Origin: Antedon bifida
Taxonomy: Eukaryota; Echinodermata; Crinoidea; Comatulida; Antedonidae
Direction of reading: 5' to 3'
Assembly: GCA_963402885.1 (NCBI GenBank)
Contig: OY727099.1
Location: forward strand, 19,549,001-19,613,000
DNA: 64,000 bases
Under the pieces are notes generated by a model that searched no databases, was not told the origin of the DNA, and saw nothing but the letters and a program-made list of their open reading frames with translations. This document shows positions 44,976 through 57,960 of this stretch, one piece after another (position 1 is the first letter of the stretch; each line of letters starts with the position of its first letter). The translations under genes were made by a program, and so were the position numbers.

Positions 44976-47900
44976 GTGAGTAAGGAAGGAATGGTGTGCA
45001 AGAGAAACAACATCACCATATGACTACTACCACCAGTCTTGATGAAGTGTATTAAAGTAACTGAGTAACTATAAATGATTTTAATTATTCTTTATTTGCA
45101 TTACCTGTGCAACAGTACAATGTTTCAACATAGAGATATTATAGTGATTATGTACTATACTATCTCTATGGTTTCAAGTATTTACTTTGATATTTCAGAC
45201 TGACACTTCATGCTTTGCATGTTTAAGCTATTAATTGTTGTTTGTATTTACAACTTAATTAGTATATTAATTACATTGATTGACTAGATAACAACAATAT
45301 AATGACCTTGAAGAGACAATGATGAATGGCACAATACATACACACACAACACAAACATTAACGGACACAATAACAATTAACATAATAATAATTCAAGTAG
45401 AAATCTATTTTTCCATAATTTTTGTGATTGTTTAATTTCACAGAAACAGGGTGGGATTCAAAGGGAATATTTTTAGCCCCACCCTTTTTTTGGAAAATAA
45501 TATGTAGTTTATATTTTATTGGTACTTCCCCTGCCCATGAAATATCTATTGAAATATTGTGGGGTTTTTTAAAGATTCAAACCATGATTGGAATATCTAT
45601 TGAAATACAAGATCATTAGTGGTGTAATTCTTAAAGTAAGCAATAACTGAAGTATTCAATTTTCCATTTTAGTTTCCGATACATTACTACTATTTATTTT
45701 ATATGTATTTTGCTGGTAGTAGTTCTTTAATAATCCATATGAGTGAACATTTACCACACAAATTAGAAATTCAATTATTTATGTAAATGAAGCTATATTT
45801 GTACTATCATAATTACAGATAATCAATAACCCCTCATTTGCACACATATTCATCATCTGAGCAGGGCATTCATCATAATGTAAGGTAATTATACACTACA
45901 ATATACTAGTTGTATGTTTATAATATTTAAAAATTAAATATACAAATACAATTAACATAACTGATGACGTCAATATCAAAATTAATATTAATTATGTATA
46001 TAAAGATAATACTGCATAATATTATATACTATATATTAATATACAGTACTATAATATTCCTGTGTTTCAGCATAAAGGGTATATCAATGCTACAGTAAAT
46101 AAAAAACCTACAAATGTCACTTCATCCTATCTCCATAAACCAATCCCCACCCACCAAAACAATTTTTAAAATCCAAACAAGTAGAAAAAAGCAAAACTAA
46201 ATTGAAAATATTTTTCTTACAAATAAAATCTATTAGTATTTTACAATATTTTGTCTCATAGATATTAATATTATTTTACTAATCAGTTCAAATTATCAAG
46301 AATAATTGTTATATTGAATTAAAAATATTATATATAACCAGACCTTTTATCAAATAAGTCGAAATTATCAACAATAATTGTTATATTGAAATAAAAATAT
46401 AATATTATTTATAAGCTATATCAATATAACTAGACCTATACAAGTATGATTTTCAAAATGAGATACAAACAAGCATCGAGTACCAGGAAAATCTTGTGGT
46501 TGCTTGCATTTAGTATTTGGACTGTTTAGTATACGCCATCATTATATCACTAATCAATATGTCTTGTATTATCCTTAACGGTTGTAAGGAATTCAGTAGG
46601 CGACTAATAGAGATAATCAATACTGCTGTTGTCCAATGGACAGTTAGTGAATTATAGCTATTTGAATAGCACATTGCTAGAGGGATGTATGTCGGTTTTC
46701 ACAAATATAGGGTGGCACCGATCTTGGGTTCTGTAGATTTTTATACAAATTATATACTGTTATTAAAGGAAAATGATTTTAATTTCAAAATTCAAATCAT
46801 TTTATTGCAATTAATTAATTGTGATTGGATAAAACGATATAATAATAAAATAAAAAACATTAAAGATAAAAAGTTATACAAAAAATATTGATGGGTCATA
46901 TAAGAATAAATTAAAAAAAAGTTCATCCAAACAAATATAAATATTTTATATTTTTGCTTGATATTTATTATCTTTTTGTTGTGAACTGTGAAACAACAAA
47001 ATGTAGTCATTTGGATATATTATGGATAGCCAAACGATTCATTCAAGCTATTCAGAGGACCTTTATTAAGAGGGAAATTTGTCCTTAAGTTGTCCCCTTA
47101 ATAAAGGTTTCATTGTATTTTTTATTGACACATTTTTTATTGTATTATCAATGAAGATGCTATCTATTATTTAGTCTATTTAACCAATCCTTCAATTATC
47201 GAAACAACAAAATTGACATTTTGTTACTAAAAGTCATATTTACAAAGACCAAAATTAATGTAATTACCTGTTAATACAATACATTGATTTGTAAGCTAAC
47301 AATCCCACACACAATCCAATATCGCCTCCTCCACTTTTGAAACATGTGGTGAAGAATATGAAATTAAGCAAAACAACGGAGGCAAGAACAATATTGTTTT
47401 AGATGATTTAGTTGAAAAAACTTGAAAGGTACCTTGTAGTTCTTTGAAACTAGTACGCCTATGTTGTGGATGTTATAACTGGGCATTTTCATTGGTGTTG
47501 TGAAGTTAAATTGTATTGTCTAAACAGAGCAGTCTTTTTGGCTTTAAAAATGCCAATTCAATTCAAATGTTTATACTCCCTCCTACCAATCTCATCATAC
47601 AGGCCTGAATTTAATTTACTGCTTTTTTTTACAGAATTAAAAAATATATATATATCAAATAGTAAAACTATTTAAAATACTTTATTTATTCTCTTTTACT
47701 AACAAATGACCATGCTAAATATATCATAATATTTTTGTTTTAGAGTGTTTTTGTACCTTTTGCTGTATAAACTATAATGTATGATGATCCACTGTTAAAT
47801 CAGTACTGTGATATTAAAAAAGTTTTTTATAAGAAGAGATTATACCTACTAATGTTTTTCAAAAGCTGCAAATAATGTAAATTGTTAAATAAAAAAGGTA

Positions 47901-49195
47901 ACATAAACATTGCATGAAAACAATACCAAAATTTAGAACATGGTAATTGAAATGCATGAAAACCCTTTCCTGAGATCTTTGTCCAAATATATGTTATTAT
48001 ATTTACTTATTTATATGTTTAATTTACAATATTCAAGGGGTAGAAAAGAGTGCCTTATGAATGTTTCATATTATGCATTAATTCGTGGCCAGTCTACTTC
48101 CAATCAGCTTCCTAAATTCTAGTTGTACAACCCCTATTTCTTAGTTAAAGGTTATCCTAAGCATGGAGGAACTATATATTTCCTCCATGTCCTAAGTAAC
48201 ATATTCATATCTTTATTTCTGATTGGCTAACAATGTTCTTATCAGATCTTATGGGAATCAAAAGATGATGGCCTTTGCTAGATCAGTTTATCTGGTTTAT
48301 CAAATAGAGACAGGTTCATTACCATGAGCTATCTAACTTGAGATGAACCTCTATCATATCAACCAAGGTTAAAGTGTACTCGAGAGTATATATAAATACT
48401 CTACAATGTCTCCCTCCAGTTTTTCCCTTCCCCCCCTCTTTTTAACAGTTATAAAGGTGGGTTGATCATGGTATGTGTTGCAGTGTGGCTTCTATTGATT
48501 CATAGAGGGCTTATAACTGAGGACCAACAGGCTAATAATACATTTTTCTTTACATTACGAAAATTTACATATTTTTCTCATTAAATGCACATTATGTATT
48601 TTTATAAGGTGATATTAGTAATTATGTATTTGTATTTTATATTATGTCCACTTGTTCTGGACCTATTTTTTTTATAATATGCTATTTCATTTTTTGACAA
48701 ATCCAGCCATTATACCCCTAATATCACTAATTTGCTGTGAATGCATTTTTCCAATTATTTAGTTACCAATCTTAAAACATTTTTTCTGTATACAGTTTCA
48801 TACATGGTACATTTTTTTTGGATCATGTTTGTAGATATGTATTTTTCTGTTAGAGTCTAACTGTATATTTCTTTATTCGACCTTATTTATAGAGGGTGAC
48901 CCTAAACAGCGTATGCTGACAATCAAGGGGCCCTCATGATGAGTTATGATAAGTGTATGTGTGTGACAGTGGCTGTGATGTACTAGTACACCAGGGTAAT
49001 CCCTACTTGTCTCGAAAGATGTACTAGGTTCTTTAAAGTGCACATGAGCCAGATGTGTACTTTGTCTAATTTTAGAAACGCTTTGTTAATTCAGACCATC
49101 ACAAGTTTTAATTTTGAGGGTCTTTAATTGGAGGTAGTTTATTCTATATTGTTTTAAAAGAATGTTGATCCTGTTATAATTTATTTTACATATAG
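44976..49195. other. Intergenic or intronic, no firm gene
   Basis: Mostly AT-rich. Points noted: acceptor-like TTGTTTAATTTCACAG at 45443 before a 58-codon frame ending 45619; a full CRE TGACGTCA at 45965-45972; a CCCCTTAATAAAGG repeat fragment at 47060-47120; a hairpin at 48162-48189; a moderately conserved-looking patch at 48890-49065 (CTACTTGTCTCGAAAGATG, GTTCTTTAAAGTGCACATG) that may be an old repeat. None is a convincing gene. Confidence 0.4.
48162..48189. repeat. Perfect 10-bp hairpin
   Basis: CATGGAGGAA and TTCCTCCATG flank an 8-nt ATATA-like loop. The stem is short. It could be a regulatory or foldback remnant. Confidence 0.5.
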
Positions 49196-49256
49196 GATTT
49201 GGACGGACAACTGGAAGGAAATAGAAGTGCTTAGACAACAACAGAAGAATCTTAAG
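49196..49256 (+). other. Candidate exon (61 nt)
   Basis: The acceptor ATTTATTTTACATATAG and donor CTTAAG|GTACAT bracket 61 nt. One frame is fully open after one leading base and reads like a charged helix (WTDNWKEIEVLRQQQKNLK), ending on a complete codon. The acceptor at 57405 continues this frame for 29 codons to a TGA; the 54621 exon closes it after 14 codons. No family is recognised and no upstream partner in matching phase was identified. Confidence 0.35.
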
Positions 49257-52200
49257 GTACATTGACAAAATAATTATATACTACAGTATTCACAACCATT
49301 AATATGGTAGGCGCTGCACTGTTGCTGTCTGTAGAGGGCCTAATCCAAATTTCCTCATGTGGGGATAGTTAACATTCACAATAGTATTTTTAAACTTAAT
49401 TTATCACCCTTTTTAAATAAATCATAAACAAATATAAATGTTTAATTTGTTTTATTTCTTTTGCCTATCTGGATATTGAAGTGTTTCTTCAAATAACAGA
49501 CTAAACATTTTGGCAAATTTAAGCCTGATGCAGGTCAAATTAGCAATTGAAATGACAGGTACCTATGTCTTGTATGTTAACAACAGTGAAAACTCATGAG
49601 GTAGATTTTGCTGAGCACGCTTGACATCATAGAAATTTACAGTGACGGCGAGCGTGCGGGGAAATCGTTGATCTCGCAAGTGTTCAGAAATGATATGCAC
49701 ACATCCCTAATACGTTATCAACATATGGTTCTCAGTAAAGTTTTCCTTTAATAAGGGTTCAATTGTAGTAGGACCATATAATAAGCCCTTGTTTTCCACT
49801 AGATGAGTGGCTTAGCTTAGTTGTCTTTCAGAACGAATAGATGGAAATATGAATATACACGCGTTATCAACCAATGCTTGTGATTCATGCTATGTAATTC
49901 ATCACTGAATTTCAGTGTTGGTTTATCTCTTCTTATTTGATTACCTCATATGCTAATTAGAGATTACGTTCATTTTCTTGAATAATATATTGCCAATAAA
50001 AACATCTTCAATGAAATTTAACCCGTATATCTGTCGCCCCCTTACATCACTTACATCTTAATATTTAATTTACGGCAGCTATAATTAGCATTACCTGACG
50101 TAAATTATCATTATATGAAACGCGATCCAAATTCAGACAAATTGTTGATCGGATTAAAGCTTAGCAGACTGCAGCAAGAAAATTGCAAGGCTGTCTACAT
50201 TAATTTTAGGAAAAAATAGAATAGTCTAGGATTAATAATAAATTGATAGTCTTGATTAATGCTAGTAGTTGTTATGATACATCAGGGGAGACGAGAGGGA
50301 TGGGGGAGGTCTGCTAGTCCCTTAGTATCACCATTGTTGCCATCTTCGGACACGAAGACAACATTTGGCATACACAGTCTTTATATGATTAGCCCTCTTT
50401 TACATTGATACGCTTGAGAGGTTTAGGGTGTTCCTTAAACTAAACAATATCCTATTTCTATATAAATGTTAATACTTAATTACATTTTGAAATGTTTTAT
50501 TTTTCCTAATATCACTCCATTAAACTTACAAGAACGAATATATATATTCGAGTACAAGATTGAAATTATGTTTTGGGAAATAATTATTTTGAATTTATTA
50601 ACACGATATTGCAACAAATAAGAAAGATCGAGAAATTTTAATTCATCAGCAATTCAAAAACTAATCCCTCACGTTTACTACTGCTGCTCGTTAGTCTGAA
50701 TCACTGAAGCATGAAATTTATGGCACCAAGGGTCAAGAGACTTAATTAAGATAAAGAATGCGAGAGAGACAAGATGATACAGATTATTAACCAGAAATAC
50801 TTTAATATCGGAAATAGAATGGAGAGAGAATGAAAGTTAAAATGTAACAGAAGAAAGCGTTATATTAGGATGCCTCAAGAATTATGCGCCTGCTAGGAAT
50901 TTGATGTAAAACTGAGTTTTCCCATGCATTATTCATTTTTCTTTTACATCGTTTATCTGTACTCAATCCAATATTAGATAAAAGTGCTATTTATCCTAAA
51001 CTTATATAGCAATTTTGGAAGCTTTTAACATGAGCTTATGAGTATAGGTTTTAAAATAAGTGAATAATTGTTGCATGCATATATAAAAATATAATGGTGG
51101 TCTAATGCTAGGATGTCTGCATATATTGAGAATATGATTCCGGGTTCAAATATAAGTTGTAGTGGCATTTTCTTATTTTCACTCACATATTTCCACATCT
51201 TTATACATGACAGCATTTCATTTTTTGACATGAAATTATGTAATATAAGTTAATAAAGAAGACAATATTATATTATAAAATTACATTAATTATGATTAAT
51301 GCAAATATTAATAGCCAATGAGAAAGAAAAAAAGAGTTTATTGTTCCTTAATTACATTAATTAAAGGTTAACGCAAATATTAATACTAATAGCCAAAGAG
51401 AAAAGATAAAAGAGTTTGTTGTTTCATGTAGGTATTACAATTATAAATTGTAAAATTATAAAATATTACAAATTATATTCGATGGCCTTGTTGAAATTGT
51501 TTTATTTATTAGAAAATTTGCAATATTACTTATTTTTCTTTGTAAATGTAGTAATGTCTCACATACAGTTACTTAGTCATGCATATCTCATTAATGTAAA
51601 TGCACCATGCACAGTAATGCTGCCAGCTTCCACTATGCTGTACGGTATCATTAATGTTAGGGCGTTTCAATGATGCAATATTCTCAGATAAAGTAGAACT
51701 ATATCACAGTTTATGATCTAGATATCCGTGTAATTTATGAGTGAACTTTAACCCTATACAGTTACAATTTCCTAACAGGTGCGGGAACGTTTTCAAACGC
51801 TGGACAATTTATCCCATCTAATCAATCAAGGAAATCGTAATAGTTAATTTGATGTATCGTGTAAGACAAATAATAAACCTATTTGTATTGTCTCTACAAA
51901 CAAATTGTACTTCCCGAAATAAAAACACTGATTTAATATTTGAGCGTGTTTATTTTGTTGGTATTATATTCCAAAGCTAATGTTTGTAAATCTTTTGATT
52001 TTAGTAAATTATATAGCTTTACACAGAAACTCTCCCTGCTATTGGATGACTGCATACATTCAATCAACTCACAAACTACACAGAATACGACATAATTGAT
52101 TTTAACCTAGAAAATTATCATAGGGTAACATGTTCATTAGTTACATACTGCCATCACGATTACAACTGGACAACGATGATAAAATCATCACCATCATCTT

Positions 52201-54620
52201 CACTGTCTCACTAATTTGGACCTGATCACTATCATCAATAAGCCATATCACCATCATCATTCTCAGATCATTATCATCTTCTTTATATCATCATAATCAT
52301 CACTTTGTCATCTTCCTTTTTATATTTAGAAAAAATGCCAAGGATGACCATAATATAAGCAAATACATTCACTATCATCCTCAAAGATGCTCTACATAAA
52401 CAAAGTCCAGAACAAGTCTTTGGGATTAGAGCTGTTTTTTGTCACGAAAAATAAATCTGATGGCATTTGAACCAAGTTTTCACACACTACGCTATACAAA
52501 AGTCCAATGTGTGTAAACTTTTTTTTAGTACTCGTTGGTGGGCTTCTTTTAGAGATAGGCCTCTTTTTCGAGATTACATTTGCAAACTAAAGAAGGGGGA
52601 TACTTTTTTAAATGAATGCTGTACATTTTGTGCATTGCTACTACAATAATAGGATTTCTAAAACAAGTCAACATATTTGTGATAAAAAAATACCATTTTT
52701 AAACTGTGAAATGAATGTACGATATAACCTCCATCATAAATTGTCTTGATCCTTTGATATTCAAATAGTCTATCTCAAAAGAAGCCCAGTGGGCTTGATT
52801 TCGAGCATTAGTTTTTTGTTACGGAACTGTGAACGATTGCTGTAAAGAACCTATGCTTGTCTGCACATCAATATGTGCGTTTTGTTGATTCTGTTTCAAC
52901 TGAGTACGTAATTGATCAAGATAGCAGGCTAGTGACCCTGCTAGTAGAGGTACGCAATCAATATTGCGTAGTTAACAGAACATAACTATACAGTTGAACA
53001 TTCACAATTCATTTTCAATGAACATAAGGACGATTTTTCAATAAAATGTAGGAAAAACTGTATTTTAATTTAAATTCGATTTATAGGAATGAACCTATGA
53101 GTACCTATTTTTTCAAAATGAACATCCCGTTTTTTAAAATTCTGTTAGTTCCAGAACATATATTACAATTTAACAATCACAATTTGAATGAATTGTCAAT
53201 AAATTGTATTTACATTTAATTCAGGTGTTAGTATGTACGAAACCCACCCCCCCCCCCCCCCCCCACCAATTATGTCCAAAATGAAATGTAATTTTTTTTT
53301 TTAAAGAGCAGATAGCTTTTATAGTATAGATCCTTATTCAATGGGAAAAAAGTATTAATCGATCTAAAATACAACAAAACATATTATTCAGGTTATTTTA
53401 TTTAATCAATAAATTATTTAAAGCTTATTAAACAATTAATTATGGTTAGATCCAAAAAATGATAATCTGCCATAAAGTTGTATTCAAATTCTCTGTAATT
53501 TAATTAATATAAATTGAATAATTATTTTACTAATTTATTAATTACGTTCCTAAATGATCTAAACATGGGTTTATATAAATACACTTGATCACAATGCATT
53601 TTTTTTGTACATTTAGCTGATTCAGTAGAATGTAAGCCAGATTTTTATGTAGAATTGGTTATAATACAATACTTGCCATACTTTGTTAATAGTAAATTGA
53701 TTGATTTGAGTGTTTGTAGCCATTTCAATGCAAATAACAGTCTCTTAACATGTGAATGGGAAAAACTGTAATATGCACAAAATGCTGGGAAGCTAAATTA
53801 ACAATTCATTGATTAGTAGCCCTTAAGTCTAGTCAGTCTTGCAGACATTTTGTGTAGATGCTGCAATATATAAGATTTCTAGTGCCCTTATTTCGTTGCG
53901 AAAGAATATACTCAGGGCGCCCATAAATAAAGGATGTATGGGTCATACAATTTGTTTTATTGCAAGAATTAGGGCAGTTGCAATATACGTACGCAATCGT
54001 AGCAACTTCGGCCTCCATAATCATTGTTAAGCACAATGGTTACTATACTCGATTCTTTAAGTGGCGTACTTAATCGGCCATAGAAGATTTTTGCTCTTTT
54101 GCTAGCCATTTTTGCACAATATAGCTTTTTTTTTTTCAAAATAAAGTATAAAATTGGTATTCCTTGGCTTCTATTTAGTGGACATGAGTGCAATATCATA
54201 GTGCAGGCAATCATTTTGCACCTTTAATAGAAAATGACAAAAACAGTATTGAAAATCGAAAATCTAAACTTATGTCTCAGAATATACAAGACAAATGTTT
54301 TTACAGTCATGACACTTGACAGGGAAAGTTGTTTTGCCTAAAGGAGGAGACGTTCAATTTGTTTTTGAAACTAATTATGTTATGTTAATGTAATGTGGGG
54401 ACATTGAGACATGCTCCTTCTTGATTCCCCTAATTGGTAGATTCTAGGTCCAGACAAAGAAGATCAACGGCATGCGTAGGTCCTATTTCGTATCATATTG
54501 ACAGCTCCCTATCCTGTGAACTAAAGCAGTCAATATGTTTGTTGCGAATATGTAATTAACTTAATTTAAACATTTTAATTATCACATTTTTAACTTTTAT
54601 CTTCTTTTATATTATTTCAG
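49257..54620. other. Intergenic or intronic, no gene seen
   Basis: AT-rich. 52165-52310 is (ATC/CAT)n-rich low-complexity DNA. 52530-52600 and 52765-52800 carry a short inverted pair (GGGCTTCTTTTAGAGATAGG and GTCTATCTCAAAAGAAGCCC). 53247-53264 is an 18-C homopolymer. No credible ORF. Confidence 0.4.
53247..53264. repeat. 18-bp poly-C tract
   Basis: An uninterrupted run of 18 C in AT-rich DNA, flanked by CCCA and ACC. It may form a G-quadruplex or i-motif and is prone to length error in assembly. Confidence 0.85.
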
Positions 54621-54668
54621 AAGTGTACTGAGCATTATGGAAGGTGCTTGGAATCGTGTCAATGATAA
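54621..54668 (+). other. Candidate exon (48 nt)
   Basis: The acceptor TTTTATATTATTTCAG and donor GATAA|GTTAGT bracket 48 nt. One frame is open, with an internal ATG at 54636 (ATTATGG) reading MEGAWNRVND to the donor. Joined to the acceptor at 57405 this would stop after eight more codons. The product is too short to judge. Confidence 0.3.
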
Positions 54669-54766
54669 GTTAGTATATTTTGTTTGAATTTATTTTTTTC
54701 ATGCATTAAAACTAGCAATTAAGAAGTTTTGTTTCTTAAATGTTGCAAAAGGGGGAAAATAGTTTA

Positions 54767-55074
54767 ATATCATTGGGTAAAACACAGTAATATCATTGGG
54801 TAAAACACAGTAATATCATTGGGTAAAACACAGTAATATCATTGGGTAAAACACAGTAATATCATTGGGTAAAACACAGTAATATCATTGGGTAAAACAC
54901 AGTAATATCATTGGGTAAAACACAGTAATATCATTGGGTAAAACACAGTAATATCATTGGGTAAAACACAGTAATATCATTGGGTAAAACACAGTAATAT
55001 CATTGGGTAAAACACAGTAATATCATTGGGTAAAACACAGTAATATCATTGGGTAAAACACAGTAATATCATTA
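54767..55074. repeat. 23-bp minisatellite, about 13 near-identical copies
   Basis: Unit AATATCATTGGGTAAAACAC plus AGT, repeated head to tail about 13.4 times with no difference noticed by eye. It starts about 100 bp after the candidate exon at 54621. The uniformity implies very recent expansion or ongoing homogenisation. Confidence 0.95.
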
Positions 55075-57404
55075 GGCCTACAGTTACAGACCTTCTATAG
55101 TACTATTGTATGAGTGATATTGCATATTGAAAATGATTTATTATAATAATGTACAGTATTGACTTACAAAGTGATCAAAGTTCTCCTACCCCATCATCCC
55201 GCTCCCCCACCTTTCCCACATTACATATTACCACACGCAGCACACTCTGACTCTACAGGTTGGATTACTATGCTGCCACAATTACATTTCCTTTCCAAAT
55301 TTATCGAGTGTACAGTAGATAAAAATATTAAAATAACCTTAATCACGGCCTCGCGTGTCACAATTACTTTAAACGTGAAGAGTAGCTGGTTATATGTAAA
55401 CATTAGCCAGCACATTTGAGAATGTTAGCCCTCGAATACATGCAAGTATCCAGTTTGTATTTAGCATTCTATATCTCTTATATTACTATTCATTTCAGGT
55501 TTAATGAAGCATGTCCATATATTTATATTATATTGTGTTGCTACAAAAATGTTAAACTACTGCCAGTCCATATGTTATGTATGATTCCTAAAAAGCAATC
55601 TGCAAATCTTGCAGTTCTGTTTTAACCCCAACCCATTTTCCCAGCCTATTTTCCATGCGTAATGATCTTTTACTACTTTATTAACAGTGATGATAATAAT
55701 ATTAACATATAATTATACAACTAAATATAGGATATGTCGACCCATATGTAATATTAACCGATTTAAGAACTATGCTTTATGAAAACATTATCACAGTTAA
55801 ACTAAGATTATGATTAGGCTTTTATAGTATTAATAATATTATAGCAATTGTCTGAGACTTTTCAATTACGTAGCAAACACTGTTCATTGGAGACACAGTG
55901 GACAGACATCTAGGCATCATAATAAAACCTGCTTGGCAAAATCAATATACAACAAGACGTGTTTATAAGACCTATGAGCAGATCTGGGTAATTTAATGTC
56001 AAATTTCTCATAAATTTTAACTCTGCTGAATTTGTGCATTCATCTATGAAGTATTAGAGAAAATATATACATAATTGAATGTATATATCATATATATTTC
56101 ATGTAACCTATATGATGAAATTAATGTTGAGATATTGAAGTATACCATGATGGCGTTTATTTTACTGTAGAATGTATTATACTTTTTTAAAACCGATTTA
56201 CTATGTTATGTGTGTATTGTTATAGTATATACTGCTTCCATGGTATTTAAATATGTATGCATATTCACTTGGGTACAGTGAAATGCATTGAATGTATAAT
56301 GATTACTATCTACGCACTAGAGATAATATAATATACAAATTTCAGTGTATATTTATCAAGAAAAACAGTTATGAAAATATGATTTAATAAAATATTGCAT
56401 GTGTACATATCCACTAAAACATACATTTATATTATACAAATCAAATGAAAACATTTAAATAAAATAATCAATAATGTTATTATATTTATTAATGATGTAG
56501 TCATGAATGCTATTTAAAATTAGTATTCTATTCTGTGTTATTGTTAATTAATATTTATATAATATATATACCATATTTATTTTTTTATATTATTACCAAT
56601 TAATTAGTTCTAATTACAACTCCCTGGTCTTACTATAAAATAATTATAAATTTACAACATCGCTGACAGTCAAGCCAATTATCAAAATTAATAGTTTGAT
56701 TAATTTTTATTTTATGTTCCCTTTAATATTTTTAATTTCTATAGAATTTAGATGGCAAAACAAACAAGAATTACATAATCTCTCAGTTTTCCCAATCCCG
56801 TCACATTTTCACAACAAATTCTGGGATGTCATTGGTACAGCTGGGATGTTGAGAAGGCAATGGTGCGGTGATATAACTTGCAATGTTTTTGCAATATCTC
56901 CATATTGTCTGTTTCGTTAACAATTATGTATGCCCATTTATTCTTCATAACATAAGGAGATAAACATATGTGAGCAGTACTGCTATTTGGATTCTAATGC
57001 TCTTTGGAGTTCTGATAAAATTATGTTTATTAGTTGTATGTGTATTAAAATGGGATAGAGATATTTACACTAATTACTAAACTATAGTAATTTATGGTAA
57101 AGATTATTCATTGAAGATATGTGGATCCCTTTCTCCCACCTTCCCAAATACAGCCAACTCTCAAAAAAACAAAAAACTCTCCCAAGACTTGAAGTCTAAA
57201 GATCCCAAATTCTTTGTACCATTAAAACACATTTAGAACACCAACATTTCCAAAAAATTAACTAGACATACTACTAGACAATCTCAAGGATGCCTGAGAA
57301 AATGATTACCAAAAGTTAATATTTTTCTCCAAAACAACAACCATATTGATCATAAACCTTTATTGACAAGATTTTTTTTCAAATGTGTTAAATACTTTGC
57401 AGGT
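55075..57404. other. Intergenic or intronic, no gene seen
   Basis: AT-rich. The short frames at 55159-55625 have no recognisable domain. It ends with the acceptor-like AATACTTTGCAG. Confidence 0.4.
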
Positions 57405-57960
57405 GGTTACGACAAGGCAGATGCTAAAGGTGACATTGAAGGTTTTTGACAATTATGAAAACAATGAAGTCATGGCTATCAACAGATCATGATGTCTGAT
57501 GTGTTCAGAAAAGATGATGGGACTGACTGCTGACTAGTTATCAGTTTTGAAGATCAGTTTTGACTGATAAAGAAAGACCTGCTAGTGTTGCGGGTTAACA
57601 ACCAGCTAGTGTAGTGGTAAGTCAGACCCAAGTTTGACTTAAATAAGAAAAACTATAAACTTTTACTCTGATCAAAGAAGCAAGAAGACCAGACCAGCTA
57701 TTGAAAAGTCAGGCCGAGAGTTGGATCTAAAACTAAGATTTACCGATGAAGAAAGCAACATGACCAAACCAGCTAGTGGCAAGTTTGACTAAAAGCAGAT
57801 CAACTATCAGCTTTAATGAAGAAAGTAGGATACCAGAGCAGCTGGTGGAAGATCCAGAGATCAAGAACTCAGAAACATAGGAATCAGAAATGGTAGAGAA
57901 AGTTCAGAATTAGATAAAATATTAAAGGATACATGGTATATCCTCAACAATATAAAGTGA
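57405..57960 (+). other. Candidate terminal exon
   Basis: Starts after TGTTAAATACTTTGCAG. The first frame is open for 29 codons to a TGA at 57492-57494 and reads protein-like (MLKVTLKVFDNYENNEV). After that the sequence has a distinctive purine-rich style with loosely repeated phrases (ACCAGCTAGTG, AGAAAG, CAGATCAAC) up to about 57900, unlike neighbouring AT-rich DNA, as in a 3' UTR or lncRNA. ATTAAA at about 57927 could serve as a poly(A) signal. Confidence 0.3.

Noticed and set aside
44714..45019. 101-codon ATG-started ORF on the - strand
   Set aside because: Most of it is the 20-bp minisatellite translated. No domain and no independent support.
54767..55074. CRISPR-like array
   Set aside because: Units are head to tail without distinct spacers, in an animal genome. 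It is a minisatellite.
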